This document shows positions 58,677 to 64,000 of a DNA stretch of 64,000 nucleotides, piece by piece. The notes beneath the pieces were generated by a model. It was not told the DNA's origin, did not search any database, and saw only the letters and a program-made list of their open reading frames with translations. Within the stretch, counting starts at the first letter, position 1, and every line of letters starts with the position of its first letter. The stretch is from positions 186,077-250,076 of the forward strand of contig NZ_LMEI01000007.1 of the NCBI RefSeq assembly GCF_001426585.1, given 5' to 3'. The DNA comes from Streptomyces sp. Root431. GTDB taxonomy: Bacteria > Actinomycetota > Actinomycetes > Streptomycetales > Streptomycetaceae. The translations under genes were made by a program, and so were the position numbers.

Positions 58677-59315
58677 ATGAGGGGCGAACCCAGTTGTCCG
58701 AAGTGCGGTGGCAGGGTCAGGGCGCCCGGTCTCTTCGCCGACTCCTGGCAGTGTGACGTGCACGGCTCGGTGCACCCGCTCCAGCCCGTCATCCCACCCA
58801 GCGTCGAGGCCCTCGGTGTCGTCGTGCACCGGTCCCAGGTGCCGGTGTGGATGCCGTGGCCCCTGCCCGTCGGCTGGCTCTTCACCGGTGTCGCGTACGC
58901 GGGTGACGATCGCAGCGGCGGCCGCGCGACGGCCGTCGCCTGCTCGGGCCCCGGCCCGCTCGGCGGGATCGGCGAGCTGCTCCTGATCGCCGAGGAACTC
59001 GGCGTCGGCCTCGGCGCGCGGTACGCCGGCATCGACGGCCTCGATCCCGGCTCCGGCATGGCCATCGACAAGCCGCCCCAGGCGAAGGTGCTCGCCGCCG
59101 GGCGTCCCACCCCGCTGTGGCACGTCACCGGCACCCCGCAGGACCGGGCGGTCTTCGCGGGCGAGGCGCGCGGCCTCTGGCTGTGGGCGATCGTCTGGCC
59201 CGAGCAGTCCGGCCTCCTGATGTACGACGAGCTGGTCCTGACGGACCTCCGGGACGCGGGCGCCGAGGTCGAGCTCCTGCCGTGCGGCGCCCTCACCCCG
59301 AGGCTGCTGAAGTAA
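58677..59315 (+). CDS. Zinc-ribbon-containing conserved protein (DUF6758-like)
   Basis: About 212 aa from ATG 58677; TTG 58668 is in frame. N-terminal MRGEPSCPKCGGRVRAPGLFADSWQCDVHG has CxxC and CxxH, a likely zinc ribbon. Then WMPWPLPVGWLFTGVAYAGDD, GPLGGIGELLLIAEELGVGLGARYAGIDGLDPG and ARGLWLWAIVWPEQSGLLMYDELVLTDLRD. I recall it as an actinobacterial DUF only. Between SUFU and PHP genes, all co-directional. Function unknown. Confidence 0.8.
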   Translation: MRGEPSCPKCGGRVRAPGLFADSWQCDVHGSVHPLQPVIPPSVEALGVVVHRSQVPVWMPWPLPVGWLFTGVAYAGDDRSGGRATAVACSGPGPLGGIGELLLIAEELGVGLGARYAGIDGLDPGSGMAIDKPPQAKVLAAGRPTPLWHVTGTPQDRAVFAGEARGLWLWAIVWPEQSGLLMYDELVLTDLRDAGAEVELLPCGALTPRLLK

Positions 59316-59411
59316 CGGGCGACCGGGGGACCGGATCCGTACAGGGCTGTTCGATTCGCCCGTTATGCTGAAGCGTCCCTCGTCCGTGCCGAGCCCCCGG
59401 AGTACCGCGTC

Positions 59412-60272
59412 GTGCGCATCGATCTGCACACCCACTCCACGGCTTCCGACGGCACGGACTCGCCGGCCGAACTTGTCAGGAACGCGGCCGCGGCCGGGCT
59501 CGACGTCGTCGCGCTGACGGACCACGACACCACCCGGGGCCACGCCGAGGCGATCGCCGCGCTGCCCGAGGGACTGACCCTCGTCACCGGCGCCGAGCTG
59601 TCCTGCCGGCTCGACGGCGTCGGCCTGCACATGCTCGCGTACCTCTTCGATCCGGAGGAGCCCGCGCTCCTCGCCGAGCGTGAGCTCGTCCGTGACGACC
59701 GCGTGCCGCGCGCGCGGGCCATGGTCGGCAAGCTCCAGGAGCTCGGCGTCCCCGTCACCTGGGAGCAGGTCGCCCGGATCGCCGGCGACGGCTCCGTCGG
59801 CCGCCCGCACGTCGCCGAGGCGCTCGTCGAGCTCGGGGTCGTACCGGACGTGTCCGGGGCCTTCACGCCCGACTGGCTCGCCGACGGCGGCCGGGCGTAC
59901 GTCGGGAAGCACGAGCTGGACCCGATCGAGGCGATCCGCCTGGTCAAGGCCGCCGGCGGCGTCACCGTCTTCGCGCACCCGCTCGCCGTCAAGCGCGGCG
60001 AGGTCGTGCCGGAGGCGGCGATAGCCCGGCTGGCCGACGCCGGACTCGACGGCATCGAGGTCGACCACATGGACCACGACGAGGCGACGCGCGCGCGGCT
60101 GCGCGGGCTCGCGAAGGAGCTCGGCCTGCTGGTCACGGGCTCCAGCGACTACCACGGCAGCCGCAAGACCTGTCGCCTCGGCGACTGCACCACCGACCCC
60201 GAGATCTACGGCGAGATCATCCGCCGTGCCACAGGGGCCTTCGCGGTCCCGGGCACGGGGGGAGCCGCCTAG
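59412..60272 (+). CDS. PHP-domain phosphoesterase (RNase AM/YciV-like)
   Basis: 286 aa from GTG 59412. PHP motifs: DLHTHSTASDGTDSP (motif 1), ALTDHDTTRGHAEA, TGAELSC, VGRPHVAEALVELGVV, VFAHPLAVKRG, and GSSDYHGSRK (motif 4). Predicted trinuclear metal site. Family members hydrolyse 3',5'-nucleoside bisphosphates or trim RNA 5' ends. Full-length. A TATGCT box at 59364-59369 may be its -10 element. Confidence 0.92.
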   Translation: MRIDLHTHSTASDGTDSPAELVRNAAAAGLDVVALTDHDTTRGHAEAIAALPEGLTLVTGAELSCRLDGVGLHMLAYLFDPEEPALLAERELVRDDRVPRARAMVGKLQELGVPVTWEQVARIAGDGSVGRPHVAEALVELGVVPDVSGAFTPDWLADGGRAYVGKHELDPIEAIRLVKAAGGVTVFAHPLAVKRGEVVPEAAIARLADAGLDGIEVDHMDHDEATRARLRGLAKELGLLVTGSSDYHGSRKTCRLGDCTTDPEIYGEIIRRATGAFAVPGTGGAA

Positions 60273-60605
60273 CCCCTGAGGGGGCGGGGCCGAGGCCCTG
60301 AGGGGCACGGCCCCGGCGGCCGTCCGGAACGGACGGACCCCGCGGTCGAGCCGGCCGGGGCGGACACCACGATCCGCCGATCCGCGCCCGCGCTCGTCCC
60401 GCGCGCGCCGGGCGGCGCGGAATCCCGCCGGTCACCCTCGGCGGGGCGCCCGTACGCCCCCGCCCCCACCCGTACCCGTTCGCGTCACCCGCGCGGCTCC
60501 GTGCCGCGCGGTGGACGTCCCCACGTCGGCCCGCTGGCGGAACTCCACATTCCGGCAGTGGGAGCCCACACCCCACCGTTCGACTCTCCCGCAAGGCACC
60601 CCACC
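60273..60605. other. Gene-free region between the PHP and MarC genes
   Basis: 333 bp, very GC-rich. Near its start the phrase CCCTGAGGGG recurs (60275-60305), and a 7-bp hairpin CCGTCCG/CGGACGG lies at 60320-60336, perhaps the PHP terminator. The remainder shows no start signals or clear promoter hexamers. Confidence 0.5.
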
Positions 60606-61211
60606 GTGTTCGACGCCGCCGTCTTCGGCTCGCTGTTCCTGACCCTCTTCGTGATCATGGATCCCCCCGGGATCACGCCGATCTTCCTCGCCCTCACCTC
60701 CGGCCGCCCGGCCAAGGTCCAGCGCCGGATGGCCTGGCAGGCCGTCGCCGTGGCCCTCGGCGTCATCACCGTCTTCGGCATCCTGGGGCAGCAGATCCTC
60801 GCGTATCTGCACGTCTCCGTGCCCGCGCTGATGATCGCGGGCGGTCTGCTCCTGCTGCTCATCGCGCTCGACCTGCTCACCGGCAAGACCGACGAGCCGA
60901 AGCAGACGAAGGACGTGAACGTCGCCCTGGTGCCGCTCGGCATGCCGCTGCTGGCCGGTCCCGGCGCGATCGTCTCGGTCATCCTCGCGGTGCAGCACGC
61001 CGACAGCGCCGCCGCGCAGGTCTCCGTCTGGGCCGCCATCGTCGCCATGCACGTCGTGCTCTGGCTGACCATGCGGTACTCGCTGCTGATCATCCGGGTC
61101 ATCAAGGACGGCGGCGTCGTCCTCGTGACCCGCCTCGCCGGCATGATGCTCTCCGCCATCGCGGTGCAGCAGATCATCAACGGCATCACGCAGGTGATCC
61201 AGGGGGCCTGA
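60606..61211 (+). CDS. MarC-family integral membrane protein
   Basis: 201 aa from GTG 60606. Six membrane helices. MDPPGITPIFLALTSGR (about 15-31) and LGMPLLAGPGAIVSVILAVQ (about 115-134) are the two repeats' MarC signatures. Despite the family name, involvement in multiple antibiotic resistance was not upheld for E. coli MarC. Transport substrate unknown. A weak SD (AAGGCACC) precedes the start; a terminator follows. Confidence 0.92.
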   Translation: MFDAAVFGSLFLTLFVIMDPPGITPIFLALTSGRPAKVQRRMAWQAVAVALGVITVFGILGQQILAYLHVSVPALMIAGGLLLLLIALDLLTGKTDEPKQTKDVNVALVPLGMPLLAGPGAIVSVILAVQHADSAAAQVSVWAAIVAMHVVLWLTMRYSLLIIRVIKDGGVVLVTRLAGMMLSAIAVQQIINGITQVIQGA

Positions 61212-61244
61212 CCCCTGGGGGCCGCCCCGGCTCCGGACACCACT

Positions 61245-61289
61245 GCGCCCCCGTACGGATTCCGCTCTGCGAAGTCCGTGCGGGGGCGC
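61245..61289. terminator. Terminator between marC and the convergent 50-aa gene
   Basis: 15-bp stem with one G-T type mismatch (61245-61259 with 61275-61289), 15-nt loop. Confidence 0.75.
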
Positions 61290-61314
61290 GGTGCGTTGAG
61301 GTGGACCCGGCCTG

Positions 61315-61467
61315 TTACGAGGCCGAGGTCTCGGCGGGGCGGATCCAGATGCGCTGGCCGATCGCGGCGGCCTGCTGCACGATCCGATTGACGGAGGCGG
61401 CGTCCACGACCGTGCTGTCGACGGGCGTGCCGTCGATGTCGTCGAGGCGCAGGATTTCGAAGCGCAT
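61315..61467 (-). CDS. Small conserved protein (50 aa)
   Basis: MRFEILRLDDIDGTPVDSTV at the start, then VDAASVNRIVQQAAAIGQRIWIRPAETSAS. ATG 61467 with AAGGGAGAA 5 nt upstream. Compact and acidic with a predicted beta-alpha-beta order. I recall near-identical proteins in many streptomycetes, so it is likely a real gene despite its size. Divergent from the NYN gene, with a palindrome between them. Function unknown. Confidence 0.7.
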   Translation of the reverse strand: MRFEILRLDDIDGTPVDSTVVDAASVNRIVQQAAAIGQRIWIRPAETSAS

Positions 61468-61549
61468 GGGCTTCTCCCTTCGTCTGAGTTGATCCTCCTG
61501 GAGGAGAACTGGGTTACGTAGGTGTCCAACGACGTGCATCCTGCAAACA

Positions 61550-61566
61550 TTCCTTACGCTAAGGAA
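61550..61566. promoter_or_regulatory. Operator-like palindrome TTCCTTA-CGC-TAAGGAA
   Basis: Perfect 7-bp arms and 3-nt centre, in an AT-rich patch between divergent genes (50-aa protein and NYN protein). Size and symmetry fit a dimeric HTH regulator site. The regulator is not in view. Confidence 0.65.
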
Positions 61567-61642
61567 AATTTTCGGATGTCTAACTACCGGCGGGTAGGGG
61601 GGTGTGGCGGCACGGTCTCCGGCGGCGGAGAATGAGCCCCGT

Positions 61643-62650
61643 ATGAACGACGCAGAGACCACCGACGCACCCACCGACGCGACCGCCGACGCGACCACGG
61701 ACGCCGCCACCGAAGCCGACGACGCAGGCAGCGCCGACGCCGACGCGCAGTCGATCGACGCCCGTCTGAGCGCGCTCGACGCCCGCGTGGAGCGCACCAA
61801 TGAGCTCCTCCAGCGGATGCTGGCCGAGGTAGCCAAAACCCCTTCCACCCACGCCATCTTCGTCGACGCAGGTTACGTCCATGCTGCGGCCGGGTTGCTG
61901 GTGACGGGCACCGAGGACCGGCGCTCCTTCGACCTCGACGCCGAGGGCCTGATCGAGGCCTTCATTGACAAGGCCCGCACGATCTTCGCGGACAGCAGAC
62001 TGCTCCGCGTCTACTGGTACGACGGCGCCCGGCGCCGCATCCACACCCCCGAGCAGCAGGCCATCGCCGAGCTCCCCGACGTCAAGGTGCGCCTCGGCAA
62101 CCTCAACGCCAACAACCAGCAGAAGGGCGTCGACTCCCTGATCCGCACCGATCTGGAGTCCCTCGCCCGCCACCGCGCCATCAGCGACGCCGCCCTCGTC
62201 GGCGGCGACGAGGACCTCGTCTCGGCCGTCGAGGCCGCCCAGGGCTACGGCGCCCGCGTCCACCTCTGGGGCATCGAGGCCGCCGAGGGCCGCAACCAGG
62301 CCGAGGCGCTCCTCTGGGAGGTCGACAGCCAGCGCACCTTCGAGCTCGACTTCTGCCGCCCGTACGTCACGCGCCGCCCCGTCACGACGTACGAGAACGA
62401 GGGCGAGCCGCCGCCCTCCCGCGAGGAGGTCCGCTTCGTCGGCGCCCAGATCGCCGCGACCTGGCTCGCCGAGCGCGGCCGGGACCGGCTCGCCGAGCTC
62501 CTGCCCGGCGCCCCCTACCTCCCGGGCCCCGTCGACCAGGACCTGCTCGTCGAGGCGGAGCGCCTGCTGAGCCGCTCGCTGCGCGGGCACGCCTCCTTGC
62601 GGCGCGCCCTGCGGGACGGCTTCTGGCAGCACCTCAAGACGCAGTACTGA
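61643..62650 (+). CDS. NYN-domain (PIN-like) putative ribonuclease
   Basis: 335 aa from ATG 61643. Asp/Thr/Ala-rich N-terminus (about 1-35), a short coiled coil (IDARLSALDARVERTNELLQRML), then the NYN/LabA-type domain: AIFVDAGYVHAA (first Asp), KGVDSLIRTDLES (second Asp) and DAALVGGDEDLVSAVEAAQGYGARVHLWG (GDxD). These acidic residues form the nuclease centre. The C-terminal helical region (VRFVGAQIAATWLAERGRDRLAEL) is shared by actinobacterial relatives. No clear SD; an AT-rich divergent promoter region lies upstream. Confidence 0.88.
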   Translation: MNDAETTDAPTDATADATTDAATEADDAGSADADAQSIDARLSALDARVERTNELLQRMLAEVAKTPSTHAIFVDAGYVHAAAGLLVTGTEDRRSFDLDAEGLIEAFIDKARTIFADSRLLRVYWYDGARRRIHTPEQQAIAELPDVKVRLGNLNANNQQKGVDSLIRTDLESLARHRAISDAALVGGDEDLVSAVEAAQGYGARVHLWGIEAAEGRNQAEALLWEVDSQRTFELDFCRPYVTRRPVTTYENEGEPPPSREEVRFVGAQIAATWLAERGRDRLAELLPGAPYLPGPVDQDLLVEAERLLSRSLRGHASLRRALRDGFWQHLKTQY

Positions 62651-62655
62651 CGGGC

Positions 62656-63546
62656 TTACGGGGCTGCCGCACCGGCTTCCTCGCGGGCGGCGGCCCGCTC
62701 CCAGAAGCCGGTGAGCCGGGCCGCCAGCTCGCGCGGGTGCGAGACGTTCGGGGAGTGGCCCGCGCCCTCGACCACCGTGTGGTGCGCGCCCGTGCGGGTC
62801 GCCGCCGCGGCCAGCTCCGCCGTCGGCCAGACCATCTCGTCCGCCCCGTACGCGATGTGCAGCGGCATCCGCAGCGCCAGCAGCTCCGGCATGCCGTCCG
62901 GATCGTGCAGGAGGAGCCGTCCGGCGCCGGCGAGCTGGGCGATCCGGGTCCGCATCCAGCGCCGCCGCAGGAAGCCGGCGAGTGCGGGAGCGTCGTCCGT
63001 GTCCGGCTCCTCGCCCCGACTGTCCAGCCAGCACATCGCCTGCCAGACCCGCTCCTTCGGCAGCAGCGCCAGCGCGGCCCGCAGCACCCGGATCCGGATC
63101 CGCTGCGGCCGCGCGACCCGGCCTGGCCCTGAGGAGAGCAGAGTGAGCGAGCGGAAGGCGTCCGGCGCGAGCGTGGCCGCGGCGCGGGCCACGAGGCCGC
63201 CGAAGGAGTGGCCGAGCAGGTGCACGGGCCCGTCGCCGAGGGCGGCGGCCTGCGCGACCGCGTCGAGCGCGAGCGCCCTGCGCCGGTAGGCGGCCCGGCC
63301 GCGCGGGCCAGGGGTCTCGTGCTGGCCCCGCCCGTCCACCGCCACCGCCCGGTACCCGGCCTCGCTCAGCGGGCCGAGCAGCGCCAGGAAGTCCTCCTTG
63401 CTGCCGGTGTACCCGGGCAGCAGCAGCACCGTCCCGCGCCGCCTGCCCTCGGGCGCCGCGTCGAGGACGGCGAAGTCGCCCCGCGCGGTCACCAGGCGGC
63501 GGGCTCGGGTGCGGGGAGGCAGTGCGAGGGAACGGGGCTTGCTCAT
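62656..63546 (-). CDS. Alpha/beta-fold hydrolase
   Basis: 296 aa. LLLPGYTGSKEDFLALL (oxyanion region), AVDGRGQHET, nucleophile Ser in LLGHSFGGLVA (about 113-123), Asp in AYGADEMVWPT and His in EGAGHSPNVSHP. No signal peptide. The AVDGRGQ motif and PRGRAAYRRRALALDAV are common in lipase/haloperoxidase-like hydrolases. Substrate unknown. Convergent with the NYN gene, 5 nt apart. Confidence 0.9.
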   Translation of the reverse strand: MSKPRSLALPPRTRARRLVTARGDFAVLDAAPEGRRRGTVLLLPGYTGSKEDFLALLGPLSEAGYRAVAVDGRGQHETPGPRGRAAYRRRALALDAVAQAAALGDGPVHLLGHSFGGLVARAAATLAPDAFRSLTLLSSGPGRVARPQRIRIRVLRAALALLPKERVWQAMCWLDSRGEEPDTDDAPALAGFLRRRWMRTRIAQLAGAGRLLLHDPDGMPELLALRMPLHIAYGADEMVWPTAELAAAATRTGAHHTVVEGAGHSPNVSHPRELAARLTGFWERAAAREEAGAAAP

Positions 63547-63594
63547 ATCTGGACTGTAACGGCGGGAGCGGGGTACGGCCCGGGGCCCCTGCCC

Positions 63595-63646
63595 TCACAG
63601 CCGTGCGGCCCGGCCCCTGGGGAGGGACCGGGCCGCACGGCTGTGA
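63595..63646 (-). terminator. Terminator after the basic-tail gene
   Basis: Perfect 19-bp stem (63595-63613 with 63628-63646), 14-nt loop, directly downstream of the stop at 63659 on the minus strand and just upstream of the hydrolase gene. Confidence 0.85.
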
Positions 63647-63658
63647 CGGGGGAGGGGA

Positions 63659-64000
63659 TCAGCTCTCGGGCTGAGCCGCCGCCGCCTTCTTCGTGGTGCG
63701 GCGACGCGGAGCCTTGGGGGCCTCCTCGACGGCCGGGGCCTCGACGGCCGCGGCCTTCTTCGTCGTACGGCGACGCGTCGGCGTCTTCGGCTCCGAAGCG
63801 TCGGGCGCCTCGGCGGCGACCGCCTTCTTCGTCGCGCGGCGACGCGGAGCCTTCGGGGCCTCCTCGGCCACCGGGGCCTCGACGGCCTCGGCGACGACCT
63901 CGGAGGCCGCGGCCTTCTTGGTCGTGCGGCGGGCGCGGGGAGCCTTGGGGGCCTCCTCGACAACGGGCTCCGCGACGGGGGCGGCGACCGGCTCGGCGAC
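63659..64000 (-). CDS. C-terminal Lys/Arg/Ala-rich repeat tail of a protein cut by the window end (possibly a DEAD/DEAH helicase)
   Basis: The last 113 codons are visible. They consist of four degenerate units of about 25-30 residues, each with a P-R-x-R-R-T/A-T-K-K-A core (PRARRTTKKAAA, PRRRATKKAVAA, TRRRTTKKAAAV, PRRRTTKKAAAA), separated by acidic Glu/Ala/Pro spacers. Such tails occur on actinobacterial DEAD/DEAH RNA helicases and histone H1-like proteins, where they bind nucleic acid. The catalytic part is off the window, so the identity is a guess. A terminator follows. Confidence 0.6.
   Translation of the reverse strand, partial: VAEPVAAPVAEPVVEEAPKAPRARRTTKKAAASEVVAEAVEAPVAEEAPKAPRRRATKKAVAAEAPDASEPKTPTRRRTTKKAAAVEAPAVEEAPKAPRRRTTKKAAAAQPES

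Overview
The window is high-GC actinobacterial chromosome, almost certainly Streptomyces. Evidence: strong third-position GC bias, frequent GTG and TTG starts, a mycothiol gene (mshB), two BldK-like oligopeptide transporters, and a gene order that matches from memory the S. coelicolor SCO51xx core region. No rRNA, tRNA, IS element, integrase or CRISPR array was found.

Layout. 1-1436 (minus): start of a fumarate reductase/succinate dehydrogenase operon (flavoprotein cut by the window edge, cytochrome b-like membrane subunit, 74-aa protein). 1685-6375: a large LpqW-like solute-binding lipoprotein, then typA. 6855-12704 and 18558-24374: two paralogous five-gene oligopeptide ABC operons (binding lipoprotein, two permeases, two ATPases) with the same overlaps and spacing. 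Between them, at 13097-18375, sits the most unusual part of the window: five tandem secreted Cys-rich proteins resembling DUF2690, followed by three secreted murein hydrolases (an amidase, a MepA-like endopeptidase and a LAS-type metallopeptidase), each with two peptidoglycan-binding repeats. 24520-31788: membrane protein, S9 peptidase, mshB and small membrane proteins, and a Pro-rich membrane protein. 31858-37282 (minus): small protein, two tandem Ser/Thr kinases, SirB1-type protein, GNAT. 37395-45469: ferredoxin, dapC, secreted protein, lysozyme-like protein, dapE, LOG-family protein, FolP2-like protein, DivIVA-like protein, tag, enoyl-CoA hydratase. 45782-54732: DUF3117, O-methyltransferase, then the envelope-stress block sigE-rseA-htrA-tatB, and a convergent mrp/DUF1003/MgtE-N group. 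55028-64000: lipoprotein, corA, SUFU-domain protein, zinc-ribbon protein, PHP phosphoesterase, marC, small protein, NYN protein, alpha/beta hydrolase, and the basic repeat tail of a protein cut by the window end.

How it fits together. Apart from the transporter/hydrolase block, the order lpqW-typA-mshB-fdx-dapC-dapE-LOG-folP2-DivIVA-like-tag-DUF3117-O-MT-sigE-rseA-htrA-tatB-mrp-mgtE-corA closely follows the Mycobacterium tuberculosis Rv1165-Rv1239c order as I remember it, so this is an ancient actinobacterial backbone. The transporter operons look like an insertion into it between typA and mshB, and the hydrolase cassette looks like a further insertion between the two transporters. Secreted enzymes that cut peptidoglycan peptides lie between two peptide importers, which suggests (inference only) muropeptide release and uptake, or a cell-wall-directed secreted system. 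All coordinates, motifs and inverted repeats were read by eye. Family names are from memory without database searches.
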